Assembly: GCA_030442055.1 (NCBI GenBank)
Contig: JAUJEB010000005.1
Location: 186,001 to 250,000 of the forward strand
Direction: 5' to 3'
Length of the DNA stretch: 64,000 bases
Source: Agaribacillus aureus
GTDB lineage: Bacteria > Bacteroidota > Bacteroidia > Cytophagales > Cyclobacteriaceae
The translations under genes were made by a program, and so were the position numbers. Positions 9,280-16,302 of this stretch are shown here, piece after piece. The stretch's first letter is position 1. The number at the start of each line of letters is the position of its first letter. The notes under the pieces are model-generated. The model had not been told where the DNA came from, did not search any database, and saw only the letters and a program-made list of their open reading frames with translations.

Positions 9280-9738
9280 ATGAATAATACAACAATCAAG
9301 AGTTATCATCAGGCGGTTTTGGTAGATACGAGCAAAGCGGATGCTTTTTATGCCGTAACAATGCGTCTTGAAAAATGGTGGGGTAAAACAGATCAGCCCG
9401 TCTTTAAAGTTGGCGATACTTTTACCACCACCTTTGGAAAATCCGTCTGGAAATTCGAGGTGCGCTCCTATGTTCCTTTTGACAAAATTTGTTGGGAGTG
9501 TGTCGAGGCCCATCATGTGCACGATGGCCTGACAGCCATTGAAACAGAATGGCTGGGAACAAGGCTTTTTTGGTTTTTTAATGAATACTATGGCAAAACG
9601 GAAATAGAATTTGTCCATGAAGGATTGCATCCGGACCTGAATTGTTTTAGTATTTGCCGGCAAGCGTGGGATCACTTTATCGTGGACAGCCTTAAAAACT
9701 ACCTGGAAGTAGGCGTGGGTTATCCGTACATCTCATAG
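9280..9738 (+). CDS. SRPBCC (START-like) domain protein
   Basis: A 152-residue protein that fits the SRPBCC/AHSA1-like fold: an N-terminal strand with A-V-L-V-D-T-S followed by a helix containing DAFYAVT and LEKWWG, then a run of beta strands (VGDTFTTTFGKSVWKFEV, DKICWECVEA, TAIETEW, TEIEFVHEG) and a long C-terminal helix (CRQAWDHFIVDSLKNYLE). Such proteins bind hydrophobic ligands or act in stress tolerance; the ligand cannot be read. I prefer the ATG at 9280 over an in-frame start at 9223, because the extra residues do not fit the fold. It follows the SDR by 73 bases and may share its transcript. Confidence 0.78.
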   Translation: MNNTTIKSYHQAVLVDTSKADAFYAVTMRLEKWWGKTDQPVFKVGDTFTTTFGKSVWKFEVRSYVPFDKICWECVEAHHVHDGLTAIETEWLGTRLFWFFNEYYGKTEIEFVHEGLHPDLNCFSICRQAWDHFIVDSLKNYLEVGVGYPYIS

Positions 9739-9828
9739 GCCGTCAGGTGCTGGCGATCAGCGCACCTTAAAATGGGTTTAATAAATAGATTGATTTTAAG
9801 ATAGTAGTAGCATATTTATTAATAAATA

Positions 9829-10695
9829 ATGGAGAAAAAAACAGATTTAGACCGGGCACTTGAAGGAGATATCAATGCCTTTCACGCACTCTTTGCGGAG
9901 TTCAAAGATCAGCTTAAATCCTATCTATACCGGTTGGTCGCAGACCGCAACGATGCCGAGGACCTCGCGCAGGATGCTTTTGTAAAAGCCTTTGACAAAA
10001 TCTCGACTTTTCAACAAAAGTCATCACTCAAGACCTGGGTGTTTTCGATTGCCACCCGCCTGGCCTACGATTTTCTCAGAAACAGGCCCAGATGGTCCGG
10101 CGACGTCATGGATAAAGTAAAGGAGCGGTGCTGCGAAAATGGCAATAAGTCGGAATTCCTTTACAACGCTTCATTGAACTCTGCATACGGGGAGTTTGAT
10201 ATTTCAGAACATATAAATTTCTGTTTTACCTGCATTTCCAAAACCATTCCCCTGGAGCAGCAGGTGACGTTGATGCTGAAGGATGTCTATGAATTCCAGG
10301 TAAAGGAAGTAGCCATGATCATCGGTAAAACCGTACCAGCGGTAAAACACATTCTAAGATTTGCCCGGCAAACCATGATCGACGTCTTTGATAACCGCTG
10401 TGCCCTGGTGAATAAAAACGGTGCTTGCCACCAGTGCTCTGAGCTGAACGGCTGGTTTAACCCCAAACAAAACCAGCAGGAAGCCCTCATGAAGCTCAAC
10501 CTGACCCAGGCGCCTGCCAATGCATCGAAGGAGCAGCTACTGGCATTGCGGCAAACCCTGGTGAAAGCGGTGGACCCGCTACAGGCCAAAGGGACAGATC
10601 TTCACGAGGCGTTTATGAAGCTCCACAGGCTGGTAGAAGGAGAAATTAACGAAGCCTGGCCGGACCCGGCGGTAGGGGTTTTACAGGATCGATAA
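9829..10695 (+). CDS. ECF RNA polymerase sigma factor with C-terminal extension
   Basis: A 288-residue sigma-70 family regulator. Region 2 spans about residues 18-90: FKDQLKSYLYRLVADRNDAE, DLAQDAFVKAF (the -10 recognition and core-binding helices) and LKTWVFSIATRLAYDFLR. Region 4, residues about 135-190, has EVAMIIGKTVPAVKHIL as the helix-turn-helix. Beyond it lies an extension of about 100 residues with C-x14-C-x2-C (residues 192-208), perhaps a metal site, and a charged helical tail. ECF factors with such tails are known in Bacteroidota, and the tail may replace a separate anti-sigma factor. No anti-sigma gene lies next to it. Transcribed toward the tRNA gene. Confidence 0.88.
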   Translation: MEKKTDLDRALEGDINAFHALFAEFKDQLKSYLYRLVADRNDAEDLAQDAFVKAFDKISTFQQKSSLKTWVFSIATRLAYDFLRNRPRWSGDVMDKVKERCCENGNKSEFLYNASLNSAYGEFDISEHINFCFTCISKTIPLEQQVTLMLKDVYEFQVKEVAMIIGKTVPAVKHILRFARQTMIDVFDNRCALVNKNGACHQCSELNGWFNPKQNQQEALMKLNLTQAPANASKEQLLALRQTLVKAVDPLQAKGTDLHEAFMKLHRLVEGEINEAWPDPAVGVLQDR

Positions 10696-10701
10696 AATTA
10701 A

Positions 10702-10732
10702 TTGTAACAAGTGCTTGTTTTTTGTAGCTTTG
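10702..10732 (+). promoter_or_regulatory. Promoter of tRNA-Val (TTG - 20 bases - TAGCTTTG)
   Basis: TTG at 10702-10704 and TAGCTTTG at 10725-10732 are separated by 20 bases, an exact fit to the Bacteroidota housekeeping consensus. Transcription would begin near 10739, just before the tRNA. Confidence 0.72.
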
Positions 10733-10747
10733 GGGCTTTAAGCAAAT

Positions 10748-10822
10748 GGGTAATTAGCTCAGTTGGTTTAGAGCACTAGCTCGACAAGCTAGGGGTCACT
10801 GGTTCGAATCCAGTATTACCCA
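10748..10822 (+). tRNA. tRNA-Val (anticodon GAC)
   Basis: A full cloverleaf can be drawn: acceptor GGGTAAT with ATTACCC, D stem GCTC/GAGC, anticodon stem CTAGC/GCTAG enclosing the loop TCGACAA, and the T arm with GGTTCGAATCC. The middle loop triplet is GAC, for valine. The CCA end is not encoded. Position 33, normally U, reads C here. A promoter precedes it and a strong terminator follows. Confidence 0.92.
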
Positions 10823-10836
10823 CGTTGATTATCAGG

Positions 10837-10869
10837 GAGTTACAAAAGTTTATTTTGTAACTCTTTTTT
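10837..10869 (+). terminator. Rho-independent terminator after tRNA-Val
   Basis: An 11-bp perfect stem (GAGTTACAAAA with TTTTGTAACTC), loop GTTTA, followed by six T. It begins 15 bases after the tRNA. Confidence 0.85.
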
Positions 10870-10873
10870 ATAA

Positions 10874-10893
10874 TGCACACTTTGTGCACACTT
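10874..10893. repeat. Direct repeat GCACACTT x2, also a TGCACA/TGTGCA inverted repeat
   Basis: GCACACTT occurs at 10875-10882 and 10886-10893, and TGCACA-CTT-TGTGCA (10874-10888) is an inverted repeat. It lies directly behind the tRNA terminator, at the point where base composition drops. It could be a recombinase or regulator binding site; no integrase gene is in the window. Confidence 0.5.
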
Positions 10894-11072
10894 ATTTAAT
10901 GGAGGGTAAAAATATTTAGGAATTAGGTAGAATAAGGTTTGCTAAAACTGATTAGATCGGCAAAAGAGAGTTATTTTCTTTGATTTTGCCAACACTTCAC
11001 TTATTTCCGATGTGTATATATTGAAAACAATTAAGAAAAATGGGTTTGTGAAATTTAAAGAAGTCATTTTAT

Positions 11073-11102
11073 AAGTTTAACTATGCAGCCATAGCTAAAC
11101 TT
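11073..11102 (-). terminator. Stem-loop at the end of the minus-strand run
   Basis: AAGTTTAACTATG and CATAGCTAAACTT form a 13-bp stem with one mismatch or G-U pair and loop CAGC, just beyond the stop of the gene ending at 11110. No clear T run follows on the minus strand, so it may be a 3'-end stabiliser or processing hairpin and not a true terminator. Confidence 0.5.
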
Positions 11103-11109
11103 TGCTATG

Positions 11110-13350
11110 TTATTTTCTATTGCTTTTGATACTTTTATTGTGTCTTCTTATTTTTAACAAGGCACAAACAGTACTTATCACAGCAACACCTCCTGCCATC
11201 AATAATCGAGTATTTCTTTTTTCAAGTGACTTGTCATTTAAATTATTAATTGCATTACTATCTTGCCTTACAGCACCGACTAGCAAACTAAGCTCCGCAA
11301 TTGCAAATATGGAAGCTGGCAAGTAGGACTCCCATGGCTTTTCTAAATGCATTTTTGGAGCTAGAGCGTATTGTGCTGTACCAGCAAAAAATAAAGATGT
11401 TAAACCATTCGCGAAATGTATTTTATCCTTTTTTTCAACAAGCATGCCTCGTATATCGTCTTTATCCCTTTCCGAAATTTGCCTGAAATGAGATCTAGAA
11501 TAGTTTTTTAAAGCTCCGATTGCTAATTCAGCAATATATTCTATTTCTTCTTTGTTGTCACTGTTGTATCCATAGGTAAACTGAAATTCTAAAGTTAAAG
11601 CCGTTGTACCTGACCTCACCATTTTTAGATTCAATTGTTTATTCGAAATGAGTTCACCGGAGATGCTTATGCTTAATGGGTTAGGCTTTCCAGAATCTTT
11701 ATAAGTCAACCCTATATTTCTTTGGTTTATTTTTAGTTTATCGGAAAGTATGTTTTTAAATTCTGAAAAATTATACCCAGAGTCGCTTAGATTTTCTACA
11801 AATGGTTCAGCTATATGGATACCATTGGCCAGAAGCCACCCATCTTTTGATGGCTTACTTTTTACCTTCATGCTGATACCATAAAGTAAATAAGTTTTGA
11901 ACTTGTTAATGTCTAAAAACTTATCAATATTTTCATTCATCAACTTCTCAAATTCCTTATATTTTTTTATATCATTAAGAAATTGATTTCTGATTGACTT
12001 CACTTTCTCAGTAAGACTGGTTTTAAATTTCTCAGTTGAGTCTTTTAAGTTTAGCTTGACGTTATAACTTCCAAGCACCAATCTATCTGTGCTATCCGAT
12101 AAATCCAAATTCATTGCAAGGGTATGTCCATTAACTTCATATGACCCTGAAATAAGGATTGCGTTTTGAGTTGATTGTTTTTTATCACGTTTGACATACG
12201 TTTTTATGGTATCATTTTGCGATCCCCAAGAGTCACAAATAACAGGGTTCAGCATTTTTACTTTTTTAACATATTCAGAATTTATGGCTTTGTTATTCCT
12301 TTTTAAAGGACGGCATTTTACTCTAATTGGATCATTTGAATTGGCTATTTGATGTAAATATTCTGTGAGGTTCTTTAAATCGCTTTTTGATCTTTGAAGC
12401 TTACCATCACCTAAAAATTGATCAATTAAAGGCTTCCTTCCATTAGTTATATACTTAGAAGAAAGTGATGAGAAGATATTTCTAATCATTATCTCATCTC
12501 TAACCAAATCAATAAATTTTTCAAGATCTTCAAGATAAACTTCTCCATCAGAGTTTTGCGGAAGTCTTATGGCAACAGAGTTGGCGGTTTGGATACTTTG
12601 CCATTTTAAAAACCTGTTCAATAACGATTTTATTTTGTCACTATCTCCATTTTTTTCGAGATCATCTAGGTATTCATTCCAAAATTGATCAGAATCAATC
12701 ACCTCTTTAAGCACCTCGGTTACTACTTCGAAAATTTTATCCCTTATTATGTTTGTGACTTGTGTGGTATCAATTAACTTTTTTATAATTATGCCAAGCG
12801 AGTCCGGATGATCTCTATAGTATTTAGTTTGAACATTTGTATTGATCTTATGCACCAAGTGAATTACATTATCTGAAAAATCAGGGCATTTTGTGAAGGA
12901 TTCGAAGCAATCTTTAAAATCATTTATAATTCTGTTCTTTATATCTTGACTTTGAAAATTTAACGCTGTAGAGTCGCTGGACTCAAAAAAAAATGATAAA
13001 TCCTCAATACATGTTCCGCAATTATCGTTATTTCGCTCTTTTTCAATATCTGGTCTATCAATAGATACTTCCTTACATATTATCCTGATAGACATGATTC
13101 TCTTACTTAGTTTACGACTCGCTCGTTGAAGAAGAAAAATATCATTTTTTTTATGTGACATTTTTAAGGCAGAATCTATGACATTGCGGTGTGCAATAAT
13201 GTCCATTTTTAAAGACTCTAGTTCGCTACAGGGTTTTTGCCACTCCTGTTTTAAGAGAGAATCAACTTTATATAATAATATGTATGATTGGGAGTACGAG
13301 ATATGACAAGTCGATAGAAATAAGATACATATCAGTAGTAAAGCCTTCAT
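11110..13350 (-). CDS. Exported protein of unknown function with C-terminal membrane segments
   Basis: A 746-residue protein with a signal peptide (about 1-20, ending ISYSQ). Most of it (residues 25-640) is charged and helical, with Lys, Asp and Asn abundance typical of this AT-rich region and an embedded beta-richer part near residues 390-600. Near the C-terminus, residues about 650-735 have two or three hydrophobic stretches (around LFFAGTAQYALAP, ASIFAIAELSLLVGAV and LLMAGGVAVISTVCALL) before a basic tail. I do not recognise a family. It starts 6 bases after the degenerate caspase gene, so the two are almost surely translated from one message. The context suggests a periplasmic or membrane partner of the caspase-like pair. 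Confidence 0.7.
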   Translation of the reverse strand: MKALLLICILFLSTCHISYSQSYILLYKVDSLLKQEWQKPCSELESLKMDIIAHRNVIDSALKMSHKKNDIFLLQRASRKLSKRIMSIRIICKEVSIDRPDIEKERNNDNCGTCIEDLSFFFESSDSTALNFQSQDIKNRIINDFKDCFESFTKCPDFSDNVIHLVHKINTNVQTKYYRDHPDSLGIIIKKLIDTTQVTNIIRDKIFEVVTEVLKEVIDSDQFWNEYLDDLEKNGDSDKIKSLLNRFLKWQSIQTANSVAIRLPQNSDGEVYLEDLEKFIDLVRDEIMIRNIFSSLSSKYITNGRKPLIDQFLGDGKLQRSKSDLKNLTEYLHQIANSNDPIRVKCRPLKRNNKAINSEYVKKVKMLNPVICDSWGSQNDTIKTYVKRDKKQSTQNAILISGSYEVNGHTLAMNLDLSDSTDRLVLGSYNVKLNLKDSTEKFKTSLTEKVKSIRNQFLNDIKKYKEFEKLMNENIDKFLDINKFKTYLLYGISMKVKSKPSKDGWLLANGIHIAEPFVENLSDSGYNFSEFKNILSDKLKINQRNIGLTYKDSGKPNPLSISISGELISNKQLNLKMVRSGTTALTLEFQFTYGYNSDNKEEIEYIAELAIGALKNYSRSHFRQISERDKDDIRGMLVEKKDKIHFANGLTSLFFAGTAQYALAPKMHLEKPWESYLPASIFAIAELSLLVGAVRQDSNAINNLNDKSLEKRNTRLLMAGGVAVISTVCALLKIRRHNKSIKSNRK

Positions 13351-13356
13351 AGTTAA

Positions 13357-14316
13357 TTATTTATTAGATAACACATTTGTCAACGGGACATTACCATTGC
13401 CAATAAAAATATATCTTGATGAGAAGTTCTCACCCCTCATATCACCAAACCTCACATTTATATGATTATCAAAATAGCTGGTTAGTTCCCAGATACTCAC
13501 TATGCCATCATTATTCCCACTATTCAGTTTATCAGCCTTTCCTTCAAGAGCTTCAATAATAACTGGTCCGTATTCTCCATCATAAGTTGTGTCTTTTAAG
13601 CTGGTCAAAGCATAAAGGCCATCAGATGGAAGTTTATCAGCGAAGAAATTTGAAACGAGTGGGCTAACATTGGCAAAATTTCTTTCATGAGTAGCCTCAA
13701 TTATTATGACTTTCCTGACATTATTTTTCTTGTCTTCATTATGTGCTTCTTTCTTATTTTCATTGAATAACACATTAAGTTCTCCCATACAGATGACTTC
13801 GTTGATCTTTGAGTCTTGATCCTTTTGATATGGTATCAGAATATACTCTGCCTCATTTTTCTCATAAAATTTTTCTCGCAAATCTTTAGAAAATTGATCC
13901 CACAAATCACTTTTAGAAATTGAGTACCCTGCATAATAAAAAAGTAATTGGCTCAGGTTCTTAGAACTCAATATTTGACAAATTTTTTTTTCAATATTCT
14001 TTTTTGTAGCATCTTCATCGGTTAATGTATACACTGCATAACCATTATTGTCTAATAATTCAACTAGATGCTTAATTTCATTGACGGGCCCTTTAAGCTC
14101 TTTTTTGAAATAGCTATGTGGCTTACCAACTGCTATCAGAAGTGCTTGTTTCTCTTTGTTATTTATTGATGGGCAATTCTTATTCACACTGATGGTATCA
14201 TTGGAATTTTCATGATTTTGAGCCTTCAAGGAGTATTGATTTAGTATTAAAATAAAAAAAATACCTGTACAGGTTTTGATGATATTTAAAGTAAAGTGTA
14301 ATATTGAATATCTCAT
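13357..14316 (-). CDS. Degenerate caspase-like (peptidase C14) exported protein
   Basis: A 319-residue protein with a signal peptide (about 1-33, ending SLKAQ), followed by a caspase-fold domain clearly paralogous to the next upstream gene. Conserved features remain: LLIAVGKPHSYFKKELKGP at residues 59-77, the strand LLFYYAG, the DGLYALTS segment, and the GNNDGIVSIWEL loop (calcium-site-like). The catalytic positions are lost: the His of T-G-H-G is Tyr131 (AGYS) and the Cys of D-A-C-H-G-G is Thr209 (EATHER). It is therefore a pseudoenzyme, perhaps a regulator, decoy or dimer partner of the active copy. It lies between the active paralogue and the 746-residue membrane protein. Confidence 0.82.
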   Translation of the reverse strand: MRYSILHFTLNIIKTCTGIFFILILNQYSLKAQNHENSNDTISVNKNCPSINNKEKQALLIAVGKPHSYFKKELKGPVNEIKHLVELLDNNGYAVYTLTDEDATKKNIEKKICQILSSKNLSQLLFYYAGYSISKSDLWDQFSKDLREKFYEKNEAEYILIPYQKDQDSKINEVICMGELNVLFNENKKEAHNEDKKNNVRKVIIIEATHERNFANVSPLVSNFFADKLPSDGLYALTSLKDTTYDGEYGPVIIEALEGKADKLNSGNNDGIVSIWELTSYFDNHINVRFGDMRGENFSSRYIFIGNGNVPLTNVLSNK

Positions 14317-14342
14317 TTTTAGTAGTTCAAAGAAGCGTTTAG

Positions 14343-14350
14343 CAAAATTA
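14343..14350 (-). promoter_or_regulatory. Possible -7 element (TAATTTTG) before the degenerate caspase gene
   Basis: On the minus strand TAATTTTG lies 27 bases before the start and fits TANNTTTG. The upstream TTG is 25 bases away, so the -33 part is weak. Confidence 0.35.
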
Positions 14351-14409
14351 TCTTGTAATTTTTTCCCCTTGGGTTCAATTTCTATTCAGAATCTTCTGGA
14401 TATCAAACA

Positions 14410-15315
14410 TTATTGAGATTTTATTTTTGTTAACAGCACATCACCGGAACCTAAAAAAATGTAGCGGGAGGCAAATACTCTGTCATCATTCTTTTTTATT
14501 TTTGCATTGACCTTTTCATGCAAGTAGTTTGTAAGTTCCCATAAACTAACAAAACCATCTCGGTTTCCTTGTGCATTCACATCTGCCTCACCATGAAGCC
14601 CTTCCAAAATTAATGGACCATATTGCCCATCATCTACAGTTTCTTTTGAGCTTGTGAGAATGAAAAGACCATCCGGTAGAGGGAAGTTGGTGAAGATGTT
14701 GGGGTTAATTAATGGGTCAACACTTGCGAAATGGCCTCCATGACAAGCATCTATCATTATAACTTTCTGATAGATTCGAGTACTGTTCATCATCCCAACA
14801 ATTTCTTCAAGAGATAGTACTTCAGTAATATCGGGTTTTTGTGGATCTTCTTGTTGAGGTATCAATACATACTCACCACTAAGGTTTTGTCTTACTTTTT
14901 TTGACAAACGGGCCAATTCATGATCAACTTTAATTCCGTGCCCAGTAAAGTAGAATAGTAGCCTATTGTTATCTTTGGGGTTCATTTCTTTTAAAATCTG
15001 TTTTATCGATTGATGTACAAGAGACCTTGTAGCCTGCTCGTCAACTAGTGAGATTACACTATAGCATTGATCAGCAAGAAGTTTTGAAATTTTTTTTATT
15101 TCTGTAGAAGGACCCTTTAACTGCTTTATGCCTGGGAAGCTTGAACTTCCGATTAATATTGCGTACTTTTTGCCATTGCCTTTTATTAATCCATTCTGGT
15201 CATATTTGGCATTTTTTGCCATTTCGAGTACCTTTTGCTGTAATGATTTTGTAGTACAACCAAAAAGGATTGGGAAAATCAATACTATTATTGATAGAAA
15301 CTGAGTCACTTTCAT
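14410..15315 (-). CDS. Caspase-family (peptidase C14) lipoprotein, catalytic dyad intact
   Basis: A 301-residue protein with a lipoprotein signal (residues 1-20, lipobox LFGC) and one caspase-like domain. The start of the fold is YAILIGSSSFPGIKQLKGP (residues 51-69); the catalytic His126 sits in FYFTGHG and Cys191 in IDACHGG, both in the normal context. Later come DGLFILTSSKE and GNRDGFVSLWEL, the acidic loop common in bacterial caspase homologues. The domain should be an active cysteine protease tethered to a membrane on the periplasmic side or exposed on the surface. It is followed by its degenerate paralogue. Bacterial C14 proteins often act in regulated cell death or conflict systems; the substrate is unknown. 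Confidence 0.88.
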   Translation of the reverse strand: MKVTQFLSIIVLIFPILFGCTTKSLQQKVLEMAKNAKYDQNGLIKGNGKKYAILIGSSSFPGIKQLKGPSTEIKKISKLLADQCYSVISLVDEQATRSLVHQSIKQILKEMNPKDNNRLLFYFTGHGIKVDHELARLSKKVRQNLSGEYVLIPQQEDPQKPDITEVLSLEEIVGMMNSTRIYQKVIMIDACHGGHFASVDPLINPNIFTNFPLPDGLFILTSSKETVDDGQYGPLILEGLHGEADVNAQGNRDGFVSLWELTNYLHEKVNAKIKKNDDRVFASRYIFLGSGDVLLTKIKSQ

Positions 15316-15359
15316 TGAAAAGAATCTATGATTTGAACATTGTAATTACATTAGGATTA

Positions 15360-15815
15360 TTAATTCACTTCACTTTGATTGGGAATAGATCCATACCGGT
15401 TTATTAGCCCTGCAAATAAACCGGTCATAAACAAAGTAAACCACGTTACAACTTTTGATAATAATTCTATATTGTTAAGAAACTGGCCATCTTTATTACT
15501 GGAAAAAATAAAAATACAAATTATTAAAATCACCAGTGCATTAAAAAAAATTGTATAAGCGAATATCACCTTTTGTAAGGTCATGGTTTTCGACATTTGT
15601 TTACTTTTTGAATCAGGTGTTCTAATAAAAAAAAGACACGCACTTATACTTACGTATGGAGCATAAATTGATAAAATTCTTAAAACAACTTCATGAAATA
15701 ATGTCTCATGGCTAATATTTTGATAGACATAAGGATTTGGAACCAGAACCATAATTAAAACTGATAGGATTGCGATAAAAAAGGAACCAATCCAGATTGT
15801 AGCTATAGTCTTCAT
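15360..15815 (-). CDS. Small membrane protein with four helices
   Basis: A 151-residue integral membrane protein with hydrophobic segments near residues 7-25, 45-65, 85-107 and 122-138. No family is recognised. Its ATG overlaps the stop of the preceding lipoprotein gene by four bases, which points to translational coupling. It sits between a small lipoprotein and the caspase pair and may anchor or sense for them, which is inference from position only. Confidence 0.65.
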   Translation of the reverse strand: MKTIATIWIGSFFIAILSVLIMVLVPNPYVYQNISHETLFHEVVLRILSIYAPYVSISACLFFIRTPDSKSKQMSKTMTLQKVIFAYTIFFNALVILIICIFIFSSNKDGQFLNNIELLSKVVTWFTLFMTGLFAGLINRYGSIPNQSEVN

Positions 15816-16291
15816 AATTCTAGTGTTATATTTTCGATAGATTCCTCTAAAGCTAGGTGAAGCTTTTTAAGTATTTTGTTTTCAACCAAATTTTCTTTTG
15901 GATTATTGATATCCGGGTCATCATGATGGCGCCATTTATTAGGTGCTCCAGCATATCTCCATAACATTTCATAGGCAATTCGGATATCCGCACTCTTTTT
16001 TTTGTCATTGAATGCTATGGTTATAATAATATCGAGTACTACCACAACATTATTCTCACTAAACTCCTTTCTTTTGGTTATTACCTCATTGTATTTAGTA
16101 GTTTGCTTAACAACATATCCGCAAGCTCTTAAAGTCTTTTTTATCGATTCTTCCACATCCTTAATGGTGTTAACTTCAGCACTGGATTCAGTGTAAATAA
16201 TTAATGGAGGAGGCGACTTTGTCAACGGCGTTAGACAGCCTGTCAATAAGAATAGTAGAAAAAGAAAAAAATAAGATTTCGTAGTTTTCAT
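15812..16291 (-). CDS. Small lipoprotein
   Basis: A 159-residue protein with a lipoprotein signal peptide ending LLTGC (Cys19) and a compact alpha/beta domain: IIYTESSAEVNTIKDVEESI, then VVKQTTKYNEVIT, VVVLDIIITIAFND and ADIRIAYEMLWRY. The fold pattern resembles small periplasmic stress or assembly lipoproteins, but I cannot name it. It begins 11 bases beyond the stop of the large PKD lipoprotein gene and overlaps the next membrane protein gene by four bases. Confidence 0.68.
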   Translation of the reverse strand: MKTTKSYFFLFLLFLLTGCLTPLTKSPPPLIIYTESSAEVNTIKDVEESIKKTLRACGYVVKQTTKYNEVITKRKEFSENNVVVVLDIIITIAFNDKKKSADIRIAYEMLWRYAGAPNKWRHHDDPDINNPKENLVENKILKKLHLALEESIENITLEL

Positions 16292-16302
16292 AAATACTTA
16301 AG

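Noticed and set aside
9745-9767. Hairpin AGGTGC...GCACCT after the SRPBCC gene
   Set aside because: It could end the SDR/SRPBCC transcript, but it lacks a T tract and its stem is interrupted.
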